Source: Cyanobium gracile PCC 6307 (GTDB taxonomy: Bacteria > Cyanobacteriota > Cyanobacteriia > PCC-6307 > Cyanobiaceae). From it: 64,000 bases of DNA. Location of the stretch: the NCBI RefSeq assembly GCF_000316515.1, contig NC_019675.1:2815964-2879963 (forward strand), in the 5' to 3' direction. Below are positions 11,553 through 20,066 of the stretch, in pieces. Numbering within the stretch: position 1 is the stretch's first letter; every line of letters begins with the position of its first letter. Under the pieces are notes generated by a model. It did not search any database, was not told where the DNA came from, and saw only the letters and a program-made list of their open reading frames with translations. Both the position numbers and the translations under genes were made by a program.

Positions 11553-12511
11553 TCCGCCAGCGCCAGCCATTCCTCCAGCACCGGGTTCACCCGGGAGGGA
11601 TTTTCATCGTGGGGGCAGTGGCCGAGGCCGCTCAGGATGCGCAGCTCGCGTACGGCGGCGAAGGCCCCGGCCCAGCGCCGGGCCTCGGCGACCGGCTCCC
11701 ACGGATCCGCCTCCCCCCAGAGCAGCCGGACCGGGCCGGGCAGTTCCGCCAGCAGGTCCGGGGCGAGGCGGTCGCGGAAGAGGTTGATGAACCCCCGGAA
11801 GCTCTCGTCGGCACCGGGGCTGCGGGCCGGGATCAGCAGCAGCTGCACCAGCTGGTCGTCGATGCCGTCGCCGGAGGGGTAAGCGGCGCCCAGCACCCGG
11901 CGGATCACGGCCGGATTGACCAGCCAGCGGAACAGGCGGCCCGTGAGCCAGCGCTGGCGCACTAGGCGCTTGAGCAGGGGCCGGCCGATCCGGCGCAGGG
12001 GCGGCTGCTCACTCAGGCGGCGGTCGTCGAGGCTGCGCTGGGCGCAGTCGATCAGGATCACCTGGCGGGCGTCGTCCCCGAGCCTGGCGGCCGCGGCCAG
12101 GGCCACGACCCCCCCGATCGAATTGCCCACCAGCTGGACCGGCCTGCCGATCACCTCCCGCACGAAGGCGGCCACCTGGTCGGCCCACAGATCGATGCCA
12201 TAGCGCAGCGCCAGCCCGTCCTCGGGCTCATCCTCGAGCCGGGAGGGGGGCTTGCTGCTGGCCCCGAAACCCACCAGGTCGATGGCGTACGCCGGGCGCC
12301 GGCCGGCCAGCGCCGGCAGGTTGTGGCGCCAGTGCTCCTTGCAGGCGCCGAAGCCGTGGATCAGCAGCACGGGCAGCGCCCCGCCGCCCTCCATCTCCGG
12401 TGCCGTGGGCCTGTGGCGCACGTAGCTGACCGTCTGCCCCTGCCACGACCAGCTGCCCAGCCAGTCCGCCGGGTAGATCGTGCCGGTGTCGGCCGGGGCT
12501 GGGACGGACAT
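11543..12511 (-). CDS. Alpha/beta hydrolase
   Basis: A 322-residue alpha/beta-fold hydrolase. Visible features are the oxyanion strand LLIHGFGACKEHW, the nucleophile elbow GNSIGG (Ser), an acid residue in LLWGEADPWEP, and the catalytic His in LSGLGHCPHDE. The overall pattern resembles cyanobacterial/plant hydrolases of the chlorophyll-dephytylase or BchO-like group; the substrate is not known. ATG at 12511 is 20 bases after the devA stop. A TTG at 12535 would overlap devA and is less likely. Position makes it the last gene of a probable Rieske-devB-devC-devA-hydrolase operon. Confidence 0.82.
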   Translation of the reverse strand: MSVPAPADTGTIYPADWLGSWSWQGQTVSYVRHRPTAPEMEGGGALPVLLIHGFGACKEHWRHNLPALAGRRPAYAIDLVGFGASSKPPSRLEDEPEDGLALRYGIDLWADQVAAFVREVIGRPVQLVGNSIGGVVALAAAARLGDDARQVILIDCAQRSLDDRRLSEQPPLRRIGRPLLKRLVRQRWLTGRLFRWLVNPAVIRRVLGAAYPSGDGIDDQLVQLLLIPARSPGADESFRGFINLFRDRLAPDLLAELPGPVRLLWGEADPWEPVAEARRWAGAFAAVRELRILSGLGHCPHDENPSRVNPVLEEWLALADQP

Positions 12512-12531
12512 GGGGCCTGACAGTGGGGGAC

Positions 12532-13215
12532 TCAATGGGACCCCTTCCAGGGTTCGACCCTGCCATCTTCGATGGCCCAGATCCGATCGGCGTCATCGAG
12601 CAGGCGCAGGTCGTGGGTCACCAGCAGCACGGAACTGCCCCGTTTGCGGCAGAGGTCGCCCAGCAGGGCCACCACCTCCTGCCCGGAGGTGCTGTCGAGG
12701 GAGGCGGTGGGTTCGTCCGCCAGCACCAGATCGGGCTCGGGGGCCAGGGCCCGGGCGATCGCCACCCGCTGGCGCTGGCCGCCGGAGAGCTCGGAGGGGA
12801 AGTGGTGCAGACGGTGGCCCAGGCCCACCGCCTCGAGCAGGACGGTGGCCCGGTGCCGGCGCCGCTCGGGGTCCGGCTCGCTCAGCTGCAGCACGAGCGC
12901 CACGTTCTGCAGGCTGGTGAGGGAGGCCACCAGGTTGTGGCTCTGGAAGATGAAGCCGATGCGGCGGCGGATCTCCACCCGCATCCGCTCGCTGGAGCGG
13001 CGCACCTCGCTGCCGAGCACCCGCAGGGAGCCCTCCTGGACCGATCGCAGGGCCCCGACCAGGGTGAGCAGGGTGCTCTTGCCGCTGCCGGAGGGCCCCA
13101 CCAGCAGGGTGATCTCGCCGGGGTTCACCGTGAAGCTGATCCCGTGCAGGATCTCGCTGCGCAGCGGACCTTCCCCGTAGGCGTGGCGCAGATTCTCGGC
13201 GACGACAGGCAGCAT
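12532..13215 (-). CDS. devA: DevA-family ABC transporter ATPase
   Basis: A 227-residue ATP-binding subunit of a DevBCA-type exporter. It has a Walker A GPSGSGKST, a Q-loop (FIFQSHNLV), signature SGGQRQRVAIARAL, Walker B (DLVLADEPTASLD) and switch His (VTHDLRL). The MacB/LolD-like sequence matches DevA. In heterocyst-forming cyanobacteria DevBCA with a TolC exports glycolipids, but this organism would not make heterocysts, so the cargo here is unknown. It starts 5 bases after the devC stop. Confidence 0.88.
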   Translation of the reverse strand: MLPVVAENLRHAYGEGPLRSEILHGISFTVNPGEITLLVGPSGSGKSTLLTLVGALRSVQEGSLRVLGSEVRRSSERMRVEIRRRIGFIFQSHNLVASLTSLQNVALVLQLSEPDPERRRHRATVLLEAVGLGHRLHHFPSELSGGQRQRVAIARALAPEPDLVLADEPTASLDSTSGQEVVALLGDLCRKRGSSVLLVTHDLRLLDDADRIWAIEDGRVEPWKGSH

Positions 13216-13220
13216 CGGGA

Positions 13221-14408
13221 TCAGAAGACGCTGGCGGGATCCGCATCCCGTAGCTTGTTGAGCGCGATGGCGGCCGCCACGGCGCAGACGCCGATGGTGA
13301 GGCTGAACACCAGCACGGTCTTGCCGGTGGTCATGACGATCTGGATGCCGGAGACGGCGGTGAGGAAGGCATAGAGGGCGGCGCTCGCCACCAGGGCGGG
13401 AACAAAGGAGGAGATCGCCAGGATCGAGGCCTCCTGCAGCACCAGGAGCAGCAGGAAACGGTTGCGGAAGCCCAGGGCCTTGAGGGTGGCGTACTCGTGC
13501 AGGTGGTCGCTGACATCGGTGTACAGCACCTGGTAGACGATCACCCCCCCCACCAGCAGGCCCATGATCGTGCCGAAGCCGAAGATGATGCCGAAGGAGG
13601 AGCTGGTGTTCCAGTAGTTCTGCTCGTTGGCGATCAGTTCGGGCTTGGTGAACACCTGCAGCTGGCTGCCGTAGAGGGCCCGCAGATGGCGCTGGACAGG
13701 GGCGACGGCGGCCGGATCGCTGACGCGGATCAGGCCCATGGAGATTTCGCCCTCGTTGATCTGCTTGTAGGCGAGCTGCAGGGCCGTGGTGTCGCTGCTG
13801 ATCAGGTTGCTGTCGGCGGCGAAGGTGGAGCCGAGGCGGAACAGGCCCACCACCCGGAAGGTCTTGGAGTAGTCGGAGAGGATCATCGTCTGGCTGCCCT
13901 GGGCCTTGACCGCCGCCGCCACCGGTCCGGTGTTGCTGTTGCCGGCTGCATCGAAGAGCACGTAGCCGGGGGTGCGGATGCGGTCGATCTGCTCGCGCAC
14001 AGGGGCCAGATCGAGAATCTGCTGGTCGGGATCGAAGCCGATCAGGCGCAGGCTGGTGGGCTTGATCCCGCCCATCTGCTGGGCGTTCACATTGGCGACA
14101 TAGACGGGGATGACATCGCTCACCCCCGGCACCCCCAGCGACTGATACAGCTGGGACTGGGGGAACTGCTGGAAGGCGCCGCTGTCGCGGGTGCCGGGGC
14201 TGATCACCACCAGATCCGTGATCAGCGCCTGGTAGAAGGTGGTGGCGCTGGTCAGCAGGCCGGACTGGAAGCCCAGCTGCATGAACATCAGCAGGGCGGC
14301 GAAGCCGATGCCGGTGACGGCCACCAGGTAGCGGATCGGCTGGCGCTTCAGCTGCAGCCAGGCCACCGGCAGATCGCCCAGGCTGCGCCTCAGGGAGCGG
14401 CCGATCAC
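13221..14408 (-). CDS. devC: DevC-family ABC transporter permease
   Basis: A 395-residue MacB/FtsX-type permease. One transmembrane helix near the N-terminus (about 24-45, YLVAVTGIGFAALLMFMQLGF) is followed by a large periplasmic domain (about 46-255). Three C-terminal helices follow (FGIIFGFGTIMGLLVGGVIV, FLLLLVLQEASILAI, VFSLTIGVCAVAAAIALNKL). The coupling segment HEYATLKALGFRN between helices is typical of FtsX domains. It starts with GTG at 14408, overlapping the devB stop as GTGA. Confidence 0.9.
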   Translation of the reverse strand: MIGRSLRRSLGDLPVAWLQLKRQPIRYLVAVTGIGFAALLMFMQLGFQSGLLTSATTFYQALITDLVVISPGTRDSGAFQQFPQSQLYQSLGVPGVSDVIPVYVANVNAQQMGGIKPTSLRLIGFDPDQQILDLAPVREQIDRIRTPGYVLFDAAGNSNTGPVAAAVKAQGSQTMILSDYSKTFRVVGLFRLGSTFAADSNLISSDTTALQLAYKQINEGEISMGLIRVSDPAAVAPVQRHLRALYGSQLQVFTKPELIANEQNYWNTSSSFGIIFGFGTIMGLLVGGVIVYQVLYTDVSDHLHEYATLKALGFRNRFLLLLVLQEASILAISSFVPALVASAALYAFLTAVSGIQIVMTTGKTVLVFSLTIGVCAVAAAIALNKLRDADPASVF

Positions 14409-15502
14409 GGCAGGAAGCGGACGTTCACGTTCAGCCCGCTGAGCCTGGCGAGGCGGGCGGAGTCGGCAGGGCTCAGGGCGATCTTCACCAGCACCACCCG
14501 GGCATTGACGTTGTTGTTGGAATTGACGCTGAACAGGTCCCGGTCGGAGACCTCCCCGGTGATCTCCTGCACCCGGCCCTGCAGCTTGCCGCTGAAGCCG
14601 CCGCTCTCCGGCCAGATCTCCACCGGCTGGTCGGGGCGCACCTGGGGGATGTCGCTCTGGAACACCTGGGCCCACACCTGCATGGCCCCGACCTGCCCGA
14701 TCTGGGCGAGCCCCTGGTCGGTTTCCTTCATGCCCGGCCAGCTGTAGATCCGCAGCAGCTTGCCGTCGAGGGGGGAGCGGATCTCGGCGTTCCTCAGCTG
14801 GCTGCGGGCCTGGGCCAGGTTGGCCTTGGCCACCGCCACGTCGGCGACGGCCACCTCCCGGTCGACCGGACGGACGGTGAGGTTGTCGTAGAGGGTGCCC
14901 TTGAGGGCCTGGATGTTGGCCTGGCCCTGGGCGAGGGCCGCATCGGCCTTGCCGAGTTCCTCCTCGGAGATCGCCCCGGCCTTGAACAGCTCCACGCTCT
15001 TCTGCTGGCTGATCTTGAGGTAGGGAATCACCACCTGCTCGGCCTTGAGATCCGCTTCGGCCTTGGCCCGGGCCCCCTGGCGGGCCCCCGCATCCACCTG
15101 GGCCAGCTTTGCCTCGCTGAGGGCCAGCTGGCTTTCGGCCTGGACGACCCCCTTGCGCAGACTGGCCCAGCTGCTGAGGAAGCCCAGCAGCTGGCCGCGG
15201 CGGATGGTCGCCCCCTCGGACACCAGCCACTTGTCGACCACCTCCGAGCCACCGCTGTTGCCCGAGGCGGTGGACAGGGACACGACGCCCCCCTGGGGGG
15301 TGAGGCGTCCGAGGGCCGTCACGGCCCGGGGCGCCAGGGGCGGCGGCGGCGGGGCCGGGCGGTGGCTCAGCTGCCAGCCCGCCAGCCCCAGCACGGCCAG
15401 CACCGAGACCGTCACCAGCTTCTGGCGGCCGCTGCCCCAGGCACGCTCCCGCCAGAAGCGCTGCAGGCCCTGGAGCCTGTCGACGTGCGGCGCTTCCGTC
15501 AC
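14405..15502 (-). CDS. devB: DevB-family membrane fusion protein
   Basis: A 365-residue HlyD-type adaptor that would link DevC to an outer-membrane TolC channel. After a cytoplasmic start there is one membrane anchor (about 23-40, LVTVSVLAVLGLAGW) and a Pro-rich stretch. Next come a lipoyl half-motif (VVDKWLVSEGATIRRGQLLGFL), a long alpha-hairpin (about 95-190) and a second half (LDGKLLRIYSWPGM), then a beta-barrel. The start is set at GTG 15502, overlapping the upstream Rieske gene stop (GTGA). That coupling ties export to the Rieske enzyme. Confidence 0.88.
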   Translation of the reverse strand: MTEAPHVDRLQGLQRFWRERAWGSGRQKLVTVSVLAVLGLAGWQLSHRPAPPPPPLAPRAVTALGRLTPQGGVVSLSTASGNSGGSEVVDKWLVSEGATIRRGQLLGFLSSWASLRKGVVQAESQLALSEAKLAQVDAGARQGARAKAEADLKAEQVVIPYLKISQQKSVELFKAGAISEEELGKADAALAQGQANIQALKGTLYDNLTVRPVDREVAVADVAVAKANLAQARSQLRNAEIRSPLDGKLLRIYSWPGMKETDQGLAQIGQVGAMQVWAQVFQSDIPQVRPDQPVEIWPESGGFSGKLQGRVQEITGEVSDRDLFSVNSNNNVNARVVLVKIALSPADSARLARLSGLNVNVRFLP

Positions 15503-16584
15503 GAACCGAGGGGCTCCGGGCGCGCCATGGTAACCGCCGCTTCCGAGCTCAGCCAGCGGCGGTGCATGCGGCGGTACTCGATCGAGAGGATGTCGGAGGC
15601 CACATGCCGCTCCTGGGTGAGATCCAGGGGGACGGGGGTCGGGCGCTGGCTGCGCACCACCCCGTGGTCCTCCTCGAAGATGGTGCGCGAGATGGCGATC
15701 GACTGCGCCTCGCTGCCGGGGAGCCGGAAGCGCTTGCGTTTCGAATACTTCACCCAGCGGGCCAGGGTGTGGGTGTCGCTCTGGGGCAGGCTGGCATTGA
15801 AGAAGATGAAACGCAGCTGGTCGCCGATGCTGGTGTCGACGATGTTGAGGTTGGGGTAATAGAAGCTGAAGGTGGTGGTGGCGCACAGGGGACCGCTCTG
15901 GCCGCTCAGGGTGCGCAGCAGCTTCAGGGCCCCCTTCACCGGCAGCTCGAAGCTCACCGTGGCGGCGATCATCCGATCCTCCTTGCGGAGATCGACGGGA
16001 ACCGACAGGGGTGAATCCTGGCTGGCGAAGGTGCCCTTGTGCACCCAGTAGGCATGGGAATTGTCGAGGTTGGACTCGATCACCCGGCTGTAGTGGGTCT
16101 CCCAGTCGAAGCTGCTTTCCACATGGCCCCAGGCCTCGTCCGGGAAGACGGGCAGATCGGGCAGCAGGGCCGGATCGGGCGGGCCGGAGCCCCACCACAT
16201 CCAGATGAAGCCCCGGGATTCGACCGCCGGCCGCTCCCCCACCAGGTCGCTGCGGGCCGGAGGACTGGCGCCGGCCGGTTCAGCGGGGGCTTCCAGGCAG
16301 GTCCCGTCGGCGGCGAATTTCCAGCCGTGGAATGGGCAGCGCAGGCAGCCGCCCTCCTCCAGCTGCCCCAGGGCCAGGGAGGCTCCCCGATGGGGGCAGC
16401 GGTCGCTGAACAGCCGGGGCAGGCCTTCGGCATCCGGGAAAAGCACGAAATCGTGGCCCGCGAAGGGGACGGCGACGGGGCCCTTCCGGAAGGCGAACGA
16501 AGAGGCGACGGCATACCAGCAGTTCTGGGCCAGTTGAGACACCTGGGGAGGGGATGTCTCTGAGGCGCTCCCAGCCAATGACAT
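15499..16584 (-). CDS. Rieske [2Fe-2S] non-haem iron oxygenase, paralogue A
   Basis: A 361-residue oxygenase. The Rieske cluster ligands are CPHRG and CPFHGW (about residues 60-85). The catalytic domain carries the mononuclear iron motif ESNLDNSHAYWVHKG (Asn/Asp...His...His). It most resembles the pheophorbide a oxygenase/Lls1-like and vanillate demethylase-like group, but is shorter than plant PAO and lacks an obvious C-terminal membrane helix or CxxC motif. It heads a coupled operon with devB, devC, devA and a hydrolase, so its product, or a lipid carrying it, may be exported. ATG at 16584 (MSLAGSASETS) is preferred over an upstream extension into control DNA. Substrate unknown. Confidence 0.88.
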   Translation of the reverse strand: MSLAGSASETSPPQVSQLAQNCWYAVASSFAFRKGPVAVPFAGHDFVLFPDAEGLPRLFSDRCPHRGASLALGQLEEGGCLRCPFHGWKFAADGTCLEAPAEPAGASPPARSDLVGERPAVESRGFIWMWWGSGPPDPALLPDLPVFPDEAWGHVESSFDWETHYSRVIESNLDNSHAYWVHKGTFASQDSPLSVPVDLRKEDRMIAATVSFELPVKGALKLLRTLSGQSGPLCATTTFSFYYPNLNIVDTSIGDQLRFIFFNASLPQSDTHTLARWVKYSKRKRFRLPGSEAQSIAISRTIFEEDHGVVRSQRPTPVPLDLTQERHVASDILSIEYRRMHRRWLSSEAAVTMARPEPLGS

Positions 16585-16604
16585 GCTCTGCCGATGCTGC
16601 GCGG

Positions 16605-16650
16605 ATCTTAGGCGAACCGTCCCGATCGAGAGTGCGACACCCCCTAGATT
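16605..16650. promoter_or_regulatory. Divergent promoter-like elements between Rieske A and the MFS gene
   Basis: In the 119-bp spacer, TAGATT at 16645-16650 faces the MFS gene and TAAGAT (complement of 16605-16610) faces the Rieske-DevBCA operon. Both resemble sigma70 -10 boxes. No convincing -35 hexamers are visible, so this is a tentative call from position and shape. Confidence 0.3.
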
Positions 16651-16693
16651 GGCGCCGCCGCCAAGGTTGGGTCGCCCCACACTGCCGTCCGCA

Positions 16694-16715
16694 TGATCCG
16701 CAAGTGATTCGCAAG
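16694..16715 (+). repeat. 11-bp tandem direct repeat across the MFS start codon
   Basis: TGATCCGCAAG (16694-16704) is followed at once by TGATTCGCAAG (16705-16715), differing at one base. The first copy belongs to ATG-ATC-CGC-AAG-TGA, a four-codon dead end starting at 16693. The second gives GTG-ATT-CGC-AAG, the start of the MFS protein. Removing one unit would restore ATG directly in frame with the transporter. Confidence 0.85.
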
Positions 16716-17912
16716 CTGCGCAGTCCTCTGGCGATCGTGTTTCTCACCCTGTTGCTGGACAAGCTGGGCGAAAACATCGTCTACCCTCTGCTCCCCTTCA
16801 TCCTCGAGAAGTTCTCTCCCGACGGACTCACCCTGGGGTTGCTGGCCTCCACGGCCACCCTCTTTTCCGTGCTGGCGTCACCGATCATCGGCTCCCTCAG
16901 TGATGCCTGCGGCCGGAGGCCGGTGATCCTCCTGTGCGTGGCCATCAACGCCCTGTCCCTGTTCATGTTCGGCCTGGCCGGAACGCTGGGACTGATCTTT
17001 CTTTCCAGGGCGATCAACGGCGTCTCGACAGCGACGGTCGGCACGGCCCAGGCCTACATCTCCGACATCTCCACACCCGCCAACCGGGCCCGCAACTTCG
17101 GCATCAGCGGCGCCGCCTTCGGCCTCGGGGCCATCGCCGGTCCGGCCCTGGGGGGGGCGCTGGTGGGATTCGGCATGCGCATTCCGGTGTTCGTGGCCGC
17201 CGGCCTGGCGGCCTACAACTTCCTGATGGCGTTTCTCTATCTCAAGGAGACCCTGCCGCTCCAGAACAGGCCCCGCTTCCAGTGGTCCCAGATCAACGGA
17301 CTGGCCCCGGTGATGGCCCTGCTGGCGCTGCCGAAGGCGAATCGCGTGGCGCTGGCCTTCTGCTGCTTCAACTTCGCCTTCAGCGGCTTCACCACCCTGC
17401 TGGTGCTCTATCTCAAGGATCAGTTCTCCTGGTCGGCCTCCCAGTCGAGCGGCATCTTCGTGATCGTCGGCCTCACCGTCACCTACGTGCAGGTGGCCCT
17501 CACCGGCCCGCTGGTGCGGCGCCATGGGGAGGCCCGCCTCAACATCTACGGCCTGGTGGCGGTCGCCGCCGGCATCGCCCTGATCCCCCTGGCCCGGGTG
17601 TTCGGCACCGCCGCCGCCGTTGTGATCGTTACGGCCGCCGTGATGCTGTCGGTGGGGGCGGCCTGCGTGATCCCCACGGCCCGCAGCCTGGTCTCCCGGC
17701 TGGTGCCGGAGAACCGGCAGGGGGTGATGCTCGGCAGCCTGCTGGCCCTCACGGGCCTGGCCAGTGCCCTGGGTCCGATGCTGGCGGGGGTGCTCTACGA
17801 CCAGTCCCCCACCCTCTGCTTCCTGCTTCAGGCGGTGGTCTGCCTGCTGGGGGCGCCCCTGCTGCGCGGCATCAGGGAACCTGCGCCGGTCCCCGTCGAC
17901 ATCGCCGGCTGA
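16704..17912 (+). CDS. MFS transporter
   Basis: A 402-residue major facilitator with about 12 hydrophobic helices and no large hydrophilic domain. The helix 2-3 signature GSLSDACGRRPVILL is clear; ISDISTPANRARNFGISGAAFGLGA is the helix 4-5 region seen in drug-efflux (TetA/Bcr-like) members. The start is taken as GTG at 16704; the in-frame extension upstream to 16554 is Arg-rich and non-conserved in character. It sits between paralogous Rieske genes and is divergent from Rieske A. It may export or import their substrate or product, which is an inference from location only. Confidence 0.87.
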   Translation: MIRKLRSPLAIVFLTLLLDKLGENIVYPLLPFILEKFSPDGLTLGLLASTATLFSVLASPIIGSLSDACGRRPVILLCVAINALSLFMFGLAGTLGLIFLSRAINGVSTATVGTAQAYISDISTPANRARNFGISGAAFGLGAIAGPALGGALVGFGMRIPVFVAAGLAAYNFLMAFLYLKETLPLQNRPRFQWSQINGLAPVMALLALPKANRVALAFCCFNFAFSGFTTLLVLYLKDQFSWSASQSSGIFVIVGLTVTYVQVALTGPLVRRHGEARLNIYGLVAVAAGIALIPLARVFGTAAAVVIVTAAVMLSVGAACVIPTARSLVSRLVPENRQGVMLGSLLALTGLASALGPMLAGVLYDQSPTLCFLLQAVVCLLGAPLLRGIREPAPVPVDIAG

Positions 17913-17955
17913 ACTTGCCTGCTGCATGGGGGCGCGGGGCGCTGAGCAGGGCGTC

Positions 17956-18972
17956 TCAGACCCGGGCGTGCTCGCGCATCATGCGCCGGTACTCCACCAG
18001 GATCAGGTCGGACTCGATCAGCACCTCGTGGGAGCCCCGGAAGCTCACCCGCTTGGGCTCCTGTTCGCTGATCACGGCCGCGTCCTCCTTGGAGATCTGC
18101 AGGCCCGTGTCCAGGGTGATGCGATCGAACAGCCGATTCAGCACCGGCGTGGCGGTGAGGAAGTTCCGGCCGTTGGTGACCCGGACGGTGGTTTCGCCGT
18201 CGTTGTCGGGCACGTGGGCCTGCAGCGCCGCCAGGGTCACCGCGCCGAAATGGATGATCGAGACCACCACGTTGGGGTAGAGGAAGCGGTACTCCTTGTA
18301 GGCATTGGCGCTGTCCCCCTTCAGCAGCAGGCGGGTGAGGCCATTGAGCTTCTTGACCTTGATCGGCATGCGCCCGTAGAGGCTGCCGGGTTCCACCTGC
18401 ACCGGATAGTGCTCGAGGCTGAAGTCGGTGGCCGGGTCCACCCGTCCGATGCTGCTGCCGTGCACGAAGGCGGCGTGGGTGGGGTCGATGCCGTTCTCGA
18501 TCGTGCGGGTGAAATGGGTGGCGTAGGTGTAGGCCATGTCACCGCCGGCCCGCAGGGTCAGCCCGTCCAGTTCCGGGATGTCGAGCACATCGCCATCGGG
18601 GCTGGCCTGGCGGCCAGCCAGCCACAGCCACACGAACCCGTGCCGCTCCCGGGTGGGGAAGGTGCGCAGCCGCGCCTGGCGCGGGATGGATTCCTCGGCC
18701 CGCAGGGCCGGGATGTGCACGCAGGTGCCCAGGGCGTCGTACTGCCAGCCGTGGTAGGGACAGACCAGGCGCTCCCCCCGTGCCCAGCCCGCCGCCAGGG
18801 AGCAGCCCCGGTGGGCGCAGCGGCCATCGAAGGCCAGCACCCGGCCACCGCCGTCGCGCATCAGCACCACCTCCCGGCCCTGGAAGCGGTGGGCCAGGGG
18901 CTGGTCGCCCACCTGGCTGGAGAGCCCGACGGCGTACCAGCAGTCGGTGGGCCAGGGCGAGGGGGGCTGCAT
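17956..18972 (-). CDS. Rieske [2Fe-2S] non-haem iron oxygenase, paralogue B
   Basis: A 338-residue paralogue of the flanking Rieske genes. Cluster ligands are CAHRG and CPYHGW (about residues 52-77), and the iron motif is ENGIDPTHAAFVHG. The family order of Rieske then catalytic domain is intact. Near the C-terminus, SDLILVEYRRMMREH parallels SDILSIEYRRMHRRW in paralogue A. It begins one base after the stop of paralogue C, so the two form a transcription unit. No transmembrane helix is apparent. The substrate is not known. Confidence 0.88.
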   Translation of the reverse strand: MQPPSPWPTDCWYAVGLSSQVGDQPLAHRFQGREVVLMRDGGGRVLAFDGRCAHRGCSLAAGWARGERLVCPYHGWQYDALGTCVHIPALRAEESIPRQARLRTFPTRERHGFVWLWLAGRQASPDGDVLDIPELDGLTLRAGGDMAYTYATHFTRTIENGIDPTHAAFVHGSSIGRVDPATDFSLEHYPVQVEPGSLYGRMPIKVKKLNGLTRLLLKGDSANAYKEYRFLYPNVVVSIIHFGAVTLAALQAHVPDNDGETTVRVTNGRNFLTATPVLNRLFDRITLDTGLQISKEDAAVISEQEPKRVSFRGSHEVLIESDLILVEYRRMMREHARV

Positions 18973-18973
18973 C

Positions 18974-19981
18974 TCAGGGCGTGGGAACGGGGGCGGCGGC
19001 CGGGCAGGCCCGGGCCAGGGCGCGGCGGTAGGCCAGGATCAGCTGGTCGGAGGCCAGCAGCAGCTCATCCCCCTGGGTGCTCCAGGATGGGCCGGGGGGC
19101 TGGGTTTCCACCACCGCCTTGTCCTCCTCGTAGGTGTCAACCGTGTTGCGGATCGAGTTGCCGTCGGCCCAGCCGTAGGGGAGGAAATTGCGCACCCCGA
19201 TCCACTTGGTGAGGGTGGTGTGGTCGTTGACGGGGATGTTGCTGGCGAAATAGATGTACTGATACCCCTTCCAGTTGAAGTCCAGGGCGATCCTGTTGAC
19301 GTTGGGAAGGTAGCCGGTGAGGGTGGAGCTGGAGTGGCTTCTTTTCCTTTTGACGATGTACTTCAGCAGGCCCACCCGGGCCGGTGGCTTCAGCTTGTGA
19401 TGGGTGGACACCAGACCCGGTTCGCTGACGATCTCCAGGCTTTCCACGCTTGCGTCCTCCCGGTTGCCGAAGAAGGGCCGGTGCACGAAGGGGGCATGGG
19501 AGGTGTCCAGCGCCGACTCCACCACCCGGCTGAAGTGGGCGTTCCAGGTGTAGGACCCGCTCACCGCCCGCCAGCCCGGCTGATTCAGTTCCGGGAAGGG
19601 GGGAATGGGGACCTCGGAGGCCCGCCCGGCCTCGCCGGGAAAGATCCAGACGAAGCCCGACTGCTCCCGGACGGGGAAGGTGGCCATGCGGGCCAGGGCG
19701 GGGATGGCCGTTCCCGGCGGATCGGCCGGAATCCGGACGCAGTGCCCGTCCACGTCATAGCTCCAGCCGTGGTACGGGCAGCGCACGCAGGAGCCCTCCA
19801 CCCAGCCCCGGGCCAGGCTGGCGCCGCGGTGGGCGCAGTAGTCGGCCAGGGCATGGGCCTGGCCGGCCGTATCACGGAAGAGGAGGTAGCGGCGCCCCAG
19901 GAGGGTGACGGAGACGGGTTGGTCGCGGAGCCCGTGGGCATGCTCCACCGCATACCAGAAGTTCTCGAGTCCCTGGGTCAT
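18974..19981 (-). CDS. Rieske [2Fe-2S] non-haem iron oxygenase, paralogue C
   Basis: A 335-residue oxygenase with cluster ligands CAHRG and CPYHGW and the iron motif ESALDTSHAPFVHRP. ATG at 19981 (MTQGLENFWYAVEHA) matches the WYAV start found in paralogues A and B, so the longer reading to 20134 is rejected. It is the first gene of the C-B pair and divergent from the cyclic-nucleotide-binding protein gene at 20067. Sequence between the motifs differs substantially from A and B, so three distinct substrates or steps are likely rather than a recent duplication. Confidence 0.88.
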   Translation of the reverse strand: MTQGLENFWYAVEHAHGLRDQPVSVTLLGRRYLLFRDTAGQAHALADYCAHRGASLARGWVEGSCVRCPYHGWSYDVDGHCVRIPADPPGTAIPALARMATFPVREQSGFVWIFPGEAGRASEVPIPPFPELNQPGWRAVSGSYTWNAHFSRVVESALDTSHAPFVHRPFFGNREDASVESLEIVSEPGLVSTHHKLKPPARVGLLKYIVKRKRSHSSSTLTGYLPNVNRIALDFNWKGYQYIYFASNIPVNDHTTLTKWIGVRNFLPYGWADGNSIRNTVDTYEEDKAVVETQPPGPSWSTQGDELLLASDQLILAYRRALARACPAAAPVPTP

Positions 19982-20066
19982 TCCTTGGGTCGCTCTTGAG
20001 CCAGGTGTGACACGGGTTCCACGGGTCGACCGACCCTGTTTAGCACCGATGGGGCCTGGATCCAAG

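Noticed and set aside
19905-20066. N-terminal extension of the cNMP-binding protein
   Set aside because: It would lie inside the divergent Rieske C start region and has no domain character; ATG 20067 starts the plausible protein.
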